Below, one piece after another: positions 20,087-28,987 of a stretch of DNA of 64,000 nt. Positions within the stretch are counted from its first letter, which is position 1, and each line of letters opens with the position of its first letter. Location: assembly GCF_003443675.1 (NCBI RefSeq), contig NZ_CP031963.1, forward strand, positions 4,177,501 to 4,241,500, given 5' to 3'. This DNA is from Aquimarina sp. BL5. GTDB taxonomy: Bacteria; Bacteroidota; Bacteroidia; Flavobacteriales; Flavobacteriaceae. The position numbers were made by a program, and so were the translations under genes. The notes beneath the pieces were generated by a model. It ran no database searches. It worked only from the letters and a program-made list of their open reading frames with translations, and had not been told where the DNA came from.

Positions 20087-21460
20087 ATGAAGAAATTTGT
20101 ATCACTCTTTGCTATTGTAGCAATACTATATAGTTGTGGCGGAGGAAACCGCGGAGAACTAGTTGGAGTAAAGGGTAAAAAATGGCATCCGGAGAAACCC
20201 TACGGAATGGCCCTCATCCCCGGAGGTTCATTTATTATGGGTAAATCCGATGATGACAAGGCAGCATTAGCTAATGCACCTACCAAGACAGTTACCGTTC
20301 GATCTTTCTACATGGACGAAACTGAAGTTACTAACAGTGAATACAGGCAATTTGTCCGTTGGGTTCGCGATTCCACAGTAAGGATGAAATTGGCTATAAT
20401 GGCTGATGACATGGGAAAAACTCCTGGAGACGATGGTATTGGAGAATATGCGTTTCTTGATGCGAATACCGAAGATATGTCTGTGTATGAGAAATATGTC
20501 TATGACAATTATAGCGGTACCGGAGAAACTGGCTATGAGGGTCGAAAACTTAATAAAGACATAGATATCGAATGGGATACGGAAGATTATCCTGATGAGT
20601 TTTACACAGAAGTAATGGATTCTTTATATATACCATTAGAAGAATCATACAATGGTAGACGAACGTTTGATGTGCAAAACTTTAAATTCAGATTTACTTG
20701 GATGGATATTCAAGCTGCGGCTAGAGCGAAAAAAGGAAGAAGAAAAGATTTCGTTAAAGAAACAGTGATTGAGGTGTATCCTGATACTACCGTTTGGATT
20801 AAAGATTTTAATTATTCATATAACGAACCAATGCATAATGATTATTTCTGGCATAGTTCGTATGATGATTATCCGGTAGTAGGAGTTTCCTGGGAACAGG
20901 CTAAGGCTTTTTGTACCTGGAGAACTATCGAAAAGAATTCTTATCAGAAAAAACGTAATAAGGAGTTTGTGAACTATTTTAGATTACCTACAGAAGCTGA
21001 GTGGGAATATGCAGCAAGAGGTGGATTAGAATCAGGAACATATCCTTGGGGTGGACCTTATGCTTTGAACGACAGAGGATGTTTCTTAGCGAATTTTAAA
21101 CCTTTACGAGGTAATTACGCAGCTGATAATTTTTTATACACAGTAGAAGCGAAAACATTTGACCCAAATGATTATAATTTATATAACATGGCAGGTAATG
21201 TTTCAGAATGGGTGCAGTCTTCTTATGATCCTGCAGCCTATGAATATGTATCATCAATGAACCCGAATGTTAACGATGATCAGAACAAACGAAAAGTTGT
21301 GCGTGGAGGATCTTGGAAAGATGTTGCTTATTTCCTACAGGTAAGTACCAGAGATTACGAATACGCTGATTCGGCTAGAAGTTATATTGGATTCAGAACC
21401 GTACAAGATTATATGGGTACTGACGTTACTGGAGAAGATAATACCCAAAATCAGAATTAG
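20087..21460 (+). CDS. gldK: Gliding motility/T9SS lipoprotein GldK
   Basis: Outer-membrane lipoprotein that forms the GldKN ring of the type IX secretion system. Lipobox LYSC with Cys17. The rest is a formylglycine-generating-enzyme (SUMF1) fold: FIMGKSDDD and YMDETEVTNSEYRQFV near the N-terminus, YPVVGVSWEQAKAFC and FRLPTEAEWEYAARGG in the middle, and NMAGNVSEWV with VVRGGSWKD at the end. Length 457 aa. First of gldKLMN, an operon ending at a clear terminator at 24702. Confidence 0.97.
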   Translation: MKKFVSLFAIVAILYSCGGGNRGELVGVKGKKWHPEKPYGMALIPGGSFIMGKSDDDKAALANAPTKTVTVRSFYMDETEVTNSEYRQFVRWVRDSTVRMKLAIMADDMGKTPGDDGIGEYAFLDANTEDMSVYEKYVYDNYSGTGETGYEGRKLNKDIDIEWDTEDYPDEFYTEVMDSLYIPLEESYNGRRTFDVQNFKFRFTWMDIQAAARAKKGRRKDFVKETVIEVYPDTTVWIKDFNYSYNEPMHNDYFWHSSYDDYPVVGVSWEQAKAFCTWRTIEKNSYQKKRNKEFVNYFRLPTEAEWEYAARGGLESGTYPWGGPYALNDRGCFLANFKPLRGNYAADNFLYTVEAKTFDPNDYNLYNMAGNVSEWVQSSYDPAAYEYVSSMNPNVNDDQNKRKVVRGGSWKDVAYFLQVSTRDYEYADSARSYIGFRTVQDYMGTDVTGEDNTQNQN

Positions 21461-21552
21461 AATAAGTCCCAAAATTTATCTATCAACCTTAATTACTAAC
21501 CCTTTTTTAATTTAATAATTTAAAAAAATTTAAAAAATTAAACACATTTATT

Positions 21553-22179
21553 ATGGCAAATTCAAAATCAAGCAAGAAATTAATGAACATGGTTTACGGT
21601 CTGGGAGCGGCTGTAGTAATCCTTGGAGCGTTATTTAAAATTATGCACTGGCCTTTTGGTAATGAGATGCTTATCATTGGTCTAATTACGGAAGCATTGG
21701 TATTTACTGTTTCTGCATTCGAACCTGTTGATGATGAGTTGGATTGGTCTTTAGTATATCCAGAATTAGCTGGAGGAAATAGAAAAGACAAGAAAGAAGT
21801 TCAAACTCCAGAAGGAATGTTATCTAAGAAACTAGATGATATGCTTAAAGAAGCTAGATTAGATACTAGTTTAATGAATAGTCTTGGAGATAGTATCCGT
21901 AATTTCGAAGGTGCTGCTAAAGGTATTGCACCAAGTGTGGATGCTATTCAGGGAACTAAAAAATATAGTGAGGAAATGGCAACTGCGGCTACCCACTTAG
22001 AATCTTTAAATAGTTTGTACAAGGTGCAATTAGAATCTTCTGCAAAACAAGCTGAAGCTAATGCAGCAATTGCCGACAATGCTAAAGCGCTTGAAGAGCA
22101 AATGAAGAGCTTGTCAAGTAATTTATCTTCTCTTAATGGAGTATATGGTGGTATGTTAAGTGCTATGAACAGAAACTAG
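21553..22179 (+). CDS. gldL: Gliding motility/T9SS inner-membrane motor protein GldL
   Basis: Proton-driven motor stator partner of GldM, 208 aa. Two transmembrane helices occupy about 12-32 and 38-56, with a glutamate in the second (LITEALVFTVSAFEP), the position known to be critical for energy conversion. The rest is a cytoplasmic helical, coiled-coil-prone region. The 92-bp gap after gldK is A/T-rich with no clear terminator, so co-transcription is likely. Confidence 0.96.
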   Translation: MANSKSSKKLMNMVYGLGAAVVILGALFKIMHWPFGNEMLIIGLITEALVFTVSAFEPVDDELDWSLVYPELAGGNRKDKKEVQTPEGMLSKKLDDMLKEARLDTSLMNSLGDSIRNFEGAAKGIAPSVDAIQGTKKYSEEMATAATHLESLNSLYKVQLESSAKQAEANAAIADNAKALEEQMKSLSSNLSSLNGVYGGMLSAMNRN

Positions 22180-22221
22180 TATTTAACTTTAATTTAAAAA
22201 TAACTACCAAAATATAGAAAC

Positions 22222-23769
22222 ATGGCAGGAGGAAAATTATCACCAAGGCAGAAGATGATCAATCTGATGTACTTGGTATTTATAGCAATGATGGCATTAA
22301 ATATGTCAAAAGAAGTATTATCCGCTTTTGGTTTGATGAATGAGAAATTATCAGCATCAAATAGTATAGCGACAGAACGTAATACAGCTTTTATGGCTGG
22401 TTTAGCGGATAAAGTTTCGGAGCAACCAGAAAAATATACACCCCTAAAAGAAAAAGCAGATGAAATCAGTACTTTTTCTAATGAGTTCAATGCATATGTA
22501 GAGCAATTGAAATCTGAATTGCTTGAAACTGCGGATGATCCGACGGATTATGAAACAATGGATAAGCCAGATGCATTAAATTCTAAATTCTTTGAAGGAG
22601 GTAAAAATACTTCAGCAGCTTCGGAATTTTTAGAAAAAATCAAAACTTATAAGGAAGGTGTTGTTACTGCAATTCGCTCTGTGAAGGAAGTAGATGGTCA
22701 AGTAGCTGATGATGTAGAGAAAGCTTTTTCTACAGATGACGTGGAAAATAGAGATAAAGTAAAGGTTGATTGGTTGAAATATAATTTCGAAGGCTTTCCT
22801 TTAGTGGCATCTATTACAAAGTTAACTCAAATGCAAACTGATGTTAAGACTACAGAGAGTAAAGTGTTATCTGCTTTATTGGCTGGACAGCAAGCTTCAG
22901 AACTTTCATTTAGTAATTATGAAGCAATAGTTGTTCCGGACAAAACGGCTTTCTTTAGTGGAGAGAAGTTTACTGGTAAGATAGTTCTTGGACGTTTTGA
23001 TGCAACATTAAAACCTACAGCTGTTACAGTAAATGGAAAAGAGCAAACTAAGGTTGAGAACGGTCAGATTATGTTAGAGTTTCCAGCAGGTAATGTTGGA
23101 GAAAGAGACGTAAAAGGAGAGCTTCAATTTAAAGAGGGTGATTCTACTGTTTCCATTCCAATTAAGAGTTCTTATGCTGTTATACCAAAACCAAATTCTG
23201 CAGTAATTTCTGCTGATAAGATGAATGTTGTATATCGTGGAGTTCAGAATCCAATGACGATTTCTATTCCGGGTGTTCCTTCTGTAAATGCAAGTGCTCC
23301 AGGTCTTAGGAAAAGTGGTGGTGCTGGTAAATATATGATGAACGTTACTACGGTAAAAGCTAGAGAAGTAAATATTAAGGTTAGTGGTAAACTACCAAAT
23401 GGTTCTTCAGTAAGTGATACCAAGAAATTTAGAATAAAAGATATCCCTAGACCAGTGGGTACTGTAAGAGGTGAGGATGGTAGTATAAAAATGTCTAAGA
23501 GTGGTTTAGATAAAGCTTCTATCGGAGCAATACTTCCAGACTTTGATTTTGATATCAAATTAAAAGTAACTGGCTTTAAGTTTAAGGTAGAAGGTCAACC
23601 AACTATTAATGTTAGAGGAGGAAGATTAGATTCTAGAGCTAAATCTGCTCTTAGAAAAGCTAAACGTGGATCTTCTGTTCAGGTGATAGACATTAAAGCA
23701 CAGTTAACAACCAATGCTGGATATAAATTAAAGAAAATATCTCCGGTTATCGTTGAGTTAACGAACTAA
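22222..23769 (+). CDS. gldM: Gliding motility/T9SS protein GldM
   Basis: Inner-membrane anchored periplasmic shaft of the T9SS/gliding motor, 515 aa. It begins with the conserved MAGGKLSPRQKMINLMYLV and a single transmembrane helix (about 13-35). A long periplasmic part follows, with a helical D1 region and three beta-rich domains; the last contains VRGGRLDSRAKSALRKAK, typical of GldM C-termini. The helix pairs with GldL in the membrane and the tip contacts GldKN. Confidence 0.97.
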   Translation: MAGGKLSPRQKMINLMYLVFIAMMALNMSKEVLSAFGLMNEKLSASNSIATERNTAFMAGLADKVSEQPEKYTPLKEKADEISTFSNEFNAYVEQLKSELLETADDPTDYETMDKPDALNSKFFEGGKNTSAASEFLEKIKTYKEGVVTAIRSVKEVDGQVADDVEKAFSTDDVENRDKVKVDWLKYNFEGFPLVASITKLTQMQTDVKTTESKVLSALLAGQQASELSFSNYEAIVVPDKTAFFSGEKFTGKIVLGRFDATLKPTAVTVNGKEQTKVENGQIMLEFPAGNVGERDVKGELQFKEGDSTVSIPIKSSYAVIPKPNSAVISADKMNVVYRGVQNPMTISIPGVPSVNASAPGLRKSGGAGKYMMNVTTVKAREVNIKVSGKLPNGSSVSDTKKFRIKDIPRPVGTVRGEDGSIKMSKSGLDKASIGAILPDFDFDIKLKVTGFKFKVEGQPTINVRGGRLDSRAKSALRKAKRGSSVQVIDIKAQLTTNAGYKLKKISPVIVELTN

Positions 23770-23778
23770 AATAAACTA

Positions 23779-24675
23779 ATGATTATGAATTTGAGAAATT
23801 TGTTATTAACCGTTTTTAGCCTATTCGTGACCTTGTTTTCGTTTGGTCAGGCTAACATTTTGAATGCTGATAGTCCAGAAGATATCGGAAAGAAAACGAT
23901 CGAACAGATCCAAGCCGATAATGACCTTCCGCTAGAATATGGTTATGTTGACAAGCGTGATGTACTTTGGGCTAAAACTACGTGGGAGACAATTGATCTT
24001 GATGAGCGTATTAATTTTCCATTGTATTATCCAATTGATACTGTTAATATAGGAGCAGATAGACGTGCATTATATGATGTTTTATTATCCAATGTTAAGA
24101 ACGGTAAAATCCAAAAGATTTACGCAGATTCATATTTTACAGAAACACGTACTTTAGGTGATCTTGATGGTACTTTATCCAAAATTGACACTTTAGATTT
24201 AGGGTATGAGCAGTTTAATGCTGGTGAGACTGTAGATCCTCAATATATCGAGATTACTACTATTAGTGCAGCGGATATTTCAGAGTATAAAATTAGAGGA
24301 TATTGGTACTTTGATAAGCGTCAGGGAGAATTAAGATACAGATTGTTAGGTATTGCTCCAGTAGCACCGGATGTAAACTTTATTAATGATGATGAGCCAG
24401 ATATGGTTCCATTATTCTGGGTTTGGTATCCTGATGTTAGAGAAATACTTCATAACGCAAAAGCATTCAATAGGAAGAATACCTCGATGCCTTTTACGTA
24501 TGATCATGTACTTAATGCTAGACGATTTAATTCTGTCATATATAAAGAAGATAACATTCAGGGTGACCGGGAAGTTAATGACTATATAATTGACAATGCT
24601 TTGATGCAATTACTTGAAAGCGAAAGAATTAAAGAGAGTATCAGAAATTTTGAAATGGATATGTGGAGTTACTAA
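23779..24675 (+). CDS. gldN: Gliding motility/T9SS protein GldN
   Basis: Periplasmic partner of GldK in the outer-membrane ring, 298 aa. A signal peptide covers about residues 1-23 (ending FSFGQA). Family signatures include DVLWAKTTWETIDLDERINFP, YWYFDKRQGELRYRLLGIAP and PLFWVWYPDVREIL. It starts 9 bp after gldM and is followed by a terminator, closing the operon. Confidence 0.96.
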   Translation: MIMNLRNLLLTVFSLFVTLFSFGQANILNADSPEDIGKKTIEQIQADNDLPLEYGYVDKRDVLWAKTTWETIDLDERINFPLYYPIDTVNIGADRRALYDVLLSNVKNGKIQKIYADSYFTETRTLGDLDGTLSKIDTLDLGYEQFNAGETVDPQYIEITTISAADISEYKIRGYWYFDKRQGELRYRLLGIAPVAPDVNFINDDEPDMVPLFWVWYPDVREILHNAKAFNRKNTSMPFTYDHVLNARRFNSVIYKEDNIQGDREVNDYIIDNALMQLLESERIKESIRNFEMDMWSY

Positions 24676-24701
24676 ACTCTGATGTTTCTAATATAATATA
24701 T

Positions 24702-24729
24702 AAACGCCCAACTTGTTAGTTGGGCGTTT
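24702..24729 (+). terminator. Terminator of the gldKLMN operon
   Basis: Perfect 12-bp stem (AAACGCCCAACT / AGTTGGGCGTTT) with a 4-nt loop, 26 nt after gldN, followed by TTTTGTTATTTTT-type tail. Its 3' arm overlaps the predicted spacer of the next gene's promoter. Confidence 0.92.
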
Positions 24730-24744
24730 TGTTATTTTTGATTT

Positions 24745-25791
24745 ATGATAGATTATATAGTTGTTGGATTTGGATTAGCCGGATTAGCTTTTGTAGAAGA
24801 GTTAAAGAAAAATGATAAGTTATTTGTAGTTTATGAAAACTATTCACAGAAATCCTCTAGAGTTGCAGGAGGATTGTATAATCCTGTAATTCTTAAACGA
24901 TTTACAGCTGCTTGGCTTGCTTCAGAGCAGTTGGAACTAGCACTACCCTTTTATAAAAATATACAAGATAAACTTGGAGAAGCCTTAGTGTCTGAACTTC
25001 CCGTTTTGAGAAGATTCAATAATATTGAGGAGCAAAATTTATGGTTCGAAGCTTGTGACAAGCCTGTTTTAGAAACTTTTCTTTCTTCGGACTTAATACG
25101 AAATGAAAATGAAGCGTTAGATATACCTTTTCAATATGGAAGCGTTAAGGGAACTGGTAAAATTGATATTAAAAAGATGCTGTCTCTATATGTTTTAGAT
25201 TTGAAAAAAAAAGAATTACTAATAAATGAATCTTTGGAGTACGATGAATTAGTAACTGAAACTGATTTTATAGAATATAAAGGTTTACGAGCTAAGAATA
25301 TTGTTTTTGCCGAAGGTTTTGGTGTTAGAAGTAATCCTTTTTTTAATTATTTGCCATTACAAGGGAATAAAGGAGAGTACATTATAATTAAATGTAAAGG
25401 TCTGCAATTGAAAGAAGCAGTGAAATCGTCTATATTCATTATTCCACTTGGCGACGATTTGTATAAGGTAGGCGCTACTTATAATAACCAGGACAAAACA
25501 CCGAATATTACTGAATCTGCAAGAGAACAGTTACAGATGAAACTAGAACGTTTCCTGAAAATCGATTATGAAGTAGTTGATCAGGTTGCCGGAATTAGAC
25601 CGACTATCAGGGACAGAAGACCATTGATTGGAACACATCCTGAATATAAAAGTATGCATATTATCAATGGATTAGGAAGTAGAGGGATATTAATTGGTCC
25701 TTATGTGGCAAACAAACTCTATAATTTTATAGAGAATAATGGATCTTTAGAAAAGGAAATTGATATCAAACGTTTTGAAAATTTACGATAG
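24745..25791 (+). CDS. FAD-dependent oxidoreductase (DAO family)
   Basis: A 348-aa flavoprotein with the N-terminal Rossmann dinucleotide motif VGFGLAGLA (about 7-15), then ARG-type VAGGLYNPVILKRF, a feature shared with the C-terminal oxidase domain of MnmC-like and D-amino-acid oxidase family proteins. The C-terminal AGIRPTIRDRRPLIGTHP and NGLGSRGILIGP are the usual FAD-contacting segments. The substrate is unknown. TATTTTTG at 24733-24740, with TTG 17 nt upstream, lies only 4 nt before the ATG, so the mRNA may be leaderless. The 3' end overlaps the convergent DUF983 gene by 9 bp. Confidence 0.85.
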   Translation: MIDYIVVGFGLAGLAFVEELKKNDKLFVVYENYSQKSSRVAGGLYNPVILKRFTAAWLASEQLELALPFYKNIQDKLGEALVSELPVLRRFNNIEEQNLWFEACDKPVLETFLSSDLIRNENEALDIPFQYGSVKGTGKIDIKKMLSLYVLDLKKKELLINESLEYDELVTETDFIEYKGLRAKNIVFAEGFGVRSNPFFNYLPLQGNKGEYIIIKCKGLQLKEAVKSSIFIIPLGDDLYKVGATYNNQDKTPNITESAREQLQMKLERFLKIDYEVVDQVAGIRPTIRDRRPLIGTHPEYKSMHIINGLGSRGILIGPYVANKLYNFIENNGSLEKEIDIKRFENLR

Positions 25792-26169
25792 GTTTTTCTT
25801 TTTTCCGTAGTGCATAAAGATATTGATCCAGATGTTTCTGGATAATCGAAGAATTACAGGAAAAAACACCAATAGAGTGCCTACTATTACAAAAAAGGTA
25901 TTTAATAGATTTAATTTCAGAAAAAGGTTTCCAATTACAAAAGCTGCAACTGCGAAAGCAATACCCACTCCATAGCTTACATACATAGCGCCATAAAAAA
26001 AAGAAGGTTCTATCTTATATTTAGTATTACAATGACTGCAACGCTCGTGCATCTGAAAAACTTTCCCTAATTTATATGGATTCGGTTCCTTGTACATACT
26101 TTCATTTTGACAAACAGGGCATGTACCTGTGAAAACGCTGAAGATTTTAGTTCCTTTTAAGAAGCTCAT
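25783..26169 (-). CDS. DUF983 family membrane protein with zinc-ribbon-like cysteines
   Basis: A 128-aa protein with two CxxC pairs (CPVCQN near 18-21 and CSHCN near 44-47) that probably bind zinc, followed by two transmembrane helices (about 62-85 and 90-112). This matches DUF983, a small family of unknown function common in Bacteroidota. It overlaps the convergent oxidoreductase gene by 9 bp and is divergent from the ABC-F gene. Confidence 0.85.
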   Translation of the reverse strand: MSFLKGTKIFSVFTGTCPVCQNESMYKEPNPYKLGKVFQMHERCSHCNTKYKIEPSFFYGAMYVSYGVGIAFAVAAFVIGNLFLKLNLLNTFFVIVGTLLVFFPVILRLSRNIWINIFMHYGKKKNLS

Positions 26170-26187
26170 AGTACTTTTATTCTAACG

Positions 26188-26220
26188 CAAAATTAGTCAT
26201 CTTTGCAGAAAATATTCAAA
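26188..26220 (-). promoter_or_regulatory. Candidate promoter of the DUF983 gene
   Basis: On the minus strand: TTTG (26217-26220), a 21-nt spacer and TAATTTTG (26188-26195), followed by the DUF983 start about 19 nt later. It lies in the 56-bp gap to the divergent ABC-F start. Confidence 0.45.
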
Positions 26221-26225
26221 AGCTG

Positions 26226-28142
26226 ATGTTAAACATACATAACCTTTCAATTTCATTTGGAGGAGAATATCTTTTCGAAGAAATAGCCTTTAGATTAAAT
26301 GCAGGAGACCGAGTAGGACTAGTTGGAAAAAATGGCGCAGGAAAATCTACTATGCTCAAAATTTTATCCAAAGAACAAGAGCCGGATTCAGGTCAGATTG
26401 CTATGGATAAGGAACTAAGAATCGGTTTTCTAAAACAAGATATAGATTTTGTTATAGGGAGAACCGTGCTAGAGGAATCCTATGAAGCCTTTACAGAAAT
26501 AAAAAAGATAGAGAGAGAAATTGATGAGATTAATGCACAACTTGCTGAACGCACGGATTATGAAAGTGAGAGCTATAATCAGCTGATAACAGATTTAAGT
26601 GATCATACGCATCAATATGAGATTCTTGGAGGGTATAACTATCAAGGGGAAACAGAACGGGTATTACAAGGATTAGGATTTGTTAGAGAAGATTTCGATA
26701 AGCTTACAGATACTTTTTCAGGAGGTTGGCGAATGAGAATAGAACTGGCGAAATTATTATTACAGAATAATGATGTTCTTTTATTAGATGAGCCAACTAA
26801 CCATTTGGATATAGAATCTATCATATGGCTAGAGAGTTTTTTAAAAAACTATACTGGAGTTGTGGTTATCGTTTCTCACGATAAAATGTTTCTAGATAAT
26901 GTAACCAATAGGACAATAGAAATATCATTAGGAAGGATTTACGATTATAATAAGCCATATTCTAAATATTTAGTACTTCGAAAGGAATTACGTGAACAAC
27001 AATTAGCTACACAAAAAAATCAATCTAAGCAAATTGAACAAACCGAAAAACTGATCGAAAAATTTAGAGCCAAAGCATCTAAAGCTTCCATGGCCCAATC
27101 TCTCATTAAAAAATTAGATAAAGTAGAACGTATTGAAGTTGATGAGGATGATAATGCTGTAATGAATATTAGTTTTCCGGTAAGCGTACAACCAGGAAAA
27201 GTTGTTATTGAAGCGGAAGAAGTAGGTAAGAATTATGGAGAAAAAGAGATTTTAAATGATATTAATTTATTAGTAGAACGCGGTTCAAAGACAGCTTTCG
27301 TGGGGCAGAATGGACAAGGAAAGTCTACATTGGCTAAAATCATTATTGATGAAATATCATATAGTGGGAATTTAAAACTAGGCCATAATGTACAGATAGG
27401 ATATTTTGCACAGAATCAATCAGAATATCTGGATGGTGATATAACTATTCACGATACAATGATCAATGCGGCAAACGAAAAGACACGAAGTAAAGTTCGA
27501 GATATGTTAGGAGCATTCTTGTTTAGAGGTGATGAAGTTGATAAAAAGGTAAAAGTTCTTTCAGGGGGTGAGCGTAACCGATTGGCATTGTGTAAAATGC
27601 TTTTAGAGCCTTTTAATGTATTGGTAATGGATGAACCGACAAATCATTTAGATATTAAGTCAAAAAATATTCTAAAAGAAGCATTAAAAAGTTTTGAAGG
27701 GACATTGATTTTGGTATCACACGATCGAGATTTTCTACAAGGATTGACAAATACTGTATATGAGTTTAAGAATAAACAGATTAAAGAATATCTTGGAGAT
27801 ATAGATTATTATTTAGAACAGAGACGAGTAGATAATCTTCGGGATATAGAAAAGAAAGATAAACAAGTCAAGTTAACTACAGATACCAAAGAAACTGCAA
27901 AACAATCATACGAGAATCAAAAGAAGCTGAAATCACTTAATAATAAGTTGAGTAATGTAGAATCGAAGATCAATAAGATAGAAAGAGAGATCAAAGAAAT
28001 AGATGTAGAATTGGCAATCAATTATGATCAGACAATTTCAGCGCCAGATTTTTTCGATAAGTACCAAGCAAAAAAAGACAAATTAGCCTCCTTGATGGAA
28101 AGTTGGGAAGCTTTACAAGAAGAAATCGATACATTATCTTAA
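26226..28142 (+). CDS. ABC-F family ATP-binding protein
   Basis: A 638-aa soluble twin-ATPase that probably acts on ribosomes (translation factor type) rather than in transport. Domain 1 has Walker A GLVGKNGAGKST, signature FSGGWRMRIELAKLLL and Walker B VLLLDEPTNHLD. Domain 2 has Walker A FVGQNGQGKST, signature LSGGERNRLALCKMLL and Walker B VLVMDEPTNHLD. The charged inter-domain linker (about 240-320) matches the P-site tRNA-interaction motif region. A C-terminal coiled coil (about 540-638) resembles Uup-like members. No membrane component is nearby. Exact subfamily is not assigned. Confidence 0.93.
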   Translation: MLNIHNLSISFGGEYLFEEIAFRLNAGDRVGLVGKNGAGKSTMLKILSKEQEPDSGQIAMDKELRIGFLKQDIDFVIGRTVLEESYEAFTEIKKIEREIDEINAQLAERTDYESESYNQLITDLSDHTHQYEILGGYNYQGETERVLQGLGFVREDFDKLTDTFSGGWRMRIELAKLLLQNNDVLLLDEPTNHLDIESIIWLESFLKNYTGVVVIVSHDKMFLDNVTNRTIEISLGRIYDYNKPYSKYLVLRKELREQQLATQKNQSKQIEQTEKLIEKFRAKASKASMAQSLIKKLDKVERIEVDEDDNAVMNISFPVSVQPGKVVIEAEEVGKNYGEKEILNDINLLVERGSKTAFVGQNGQGKSTLAKIIIDEISYSGNLKLGHNVQIGYFAQNQSEYLDGDITIHDTMINAANEKTRSKVRDMLGAFLFRGDEVDKKVKVLSGGERNRLALCKMLLEPFNVLVMDEPTNHLDIKSKNILKEALKSFEGTLILVSHDRDFLQGLTNTVYEFKNKQIKEYLGDIDYYLEQRRVDNLRDIEKKDKQVKLTTDTKETAKQSYENQKKLKSLNNKLSNVESKINKIEREIKEIDVELAINYDQTISAPDFFDKYQAKKDKLASLMESWEALQEEIDTLS

Positions 28143-28368
28143 TTCTTGTTTTAGATATAATATTATAAAATTATTCAAAAAATAGAGGGGTATATTAAGA
28201 CTTTTATATTGTAACGTATCGATTTTTGAAGATCCTTGAATTAGAGTATGTTACCTAAATGTTAAGATCAAACAAATCGTATACTTGAGAATAATTTTTA
28301 TCGTTAGTTTCATGTACAACTGAATATTTATAGATATTTTTGTACCCGTAAATTAAATTATACAATGT

Positions 28369-28824
28369 ATGAATGATACAAAAGCCATCGATTTAAATGC
28401 TCACGCGCTATCTTGGGTTGGAAAGATTCATTATGATTTTGGGTTTTTAGTTCAGAAAGCCTTTGGTGAAAATGGGTTAGATTTATCCAAAGAGCAATGG
28501 AGCGTTCTTAAGCGTTTGAATGTGAAAGATGGACAACCACAAAATGATTTGGCTTTTATTACCCATAGAGATAAGACTTCTATGACCAGATTGGTAAATA
28601 CCATGGAAAGCAAAAATCTTGTGGTGAGAAAAAGTGATGAGAACGATAGAAGAGTAAATAGAATTTTCCTTACGGATTATGGAAAAGAAGTGATTGAGAA
28701 GGTAACTCCGATTATGTATGACCTAATTCCGGCAGTACAGGAAAGTCTAAGCAATGAAGAAATTGAAAACCTGATCAGTACACTTAAAAAGATTAAAGAT
28801 AAAATTGCTGAAATAGCAGATTAA
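28369..28824 (+). CDS. MarR-family transcriptional regulator
   Basis: A 151-aa winged-helix repressor. The recognition region includes LSKEQWSVLKRL and HRDKTSMTRLVNTMESKNLVVRKSDENDRRVNRIFLTDYGK, where DxRxxR/K in the wing is the family signature. It precedes a complete RND pump operon and most likely controls it in response to a small molecule. A terminator directly after the gene makes the pump a separate transcript. TATTTTTG at 28335 is a possible -7 element for the regulator. Confidence 0.93.
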   Translation: MNDTKAIDLNAHALSWVGKIHYDFGFLVQKAFGENGLDLSKEQWSVLKRLNVKDGQPQNDLAFITHRDKTSMTRLVNTMESKNLVVRKSDENDRRVNRIFLTDYGKEVIEKVTPIMYDLIPAVQESLSNEEIENLISTLKKIKDKIAEIAD

Positions 28825-28846
28825 TAAAATAATCATAAATTTTTTT

Positions 28847-28877
28847 AAAAGACATCTAATCATTTTAGATGTCTTTT
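28847..28877 (+). terminator. Terminator of the marR-type gene
   Basis: Perfect 13-bp stem (AAAAGACATCTAA / TTAGATGTCTTTT) with a 5-nt loop, about 20 nt after the stop, ending in a T run. Confidence 0.9.
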
Positions 28878-28919
28878 TTAGTTTAAGGAGTTGAATTTAT
28901 TTTATGAGTTCTTTAACTG

Positions 28920-28947
28920 CAACACACGTTCGTTGTTGATAGTTTTG
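28920..28947 (+). promoter_or_regulatory. Candidate pump promoter and MarR operator
   Basis: TAGTTTTG at 28940-28947 fits the -7 element. Directly upstream lies CAACACACGTTCGTTGTTG (28920-28938), with outer half-sites CAACA and TGTTG forming an imperfect palindrome where a dimeric MarR protein could block transcription. The -33 match is poor. Confidence 0.35.
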
Positions 28948-28987
28948 TGTGGCTTTTTAGATTAAAAGTTTAAACAAACGATTGTGT

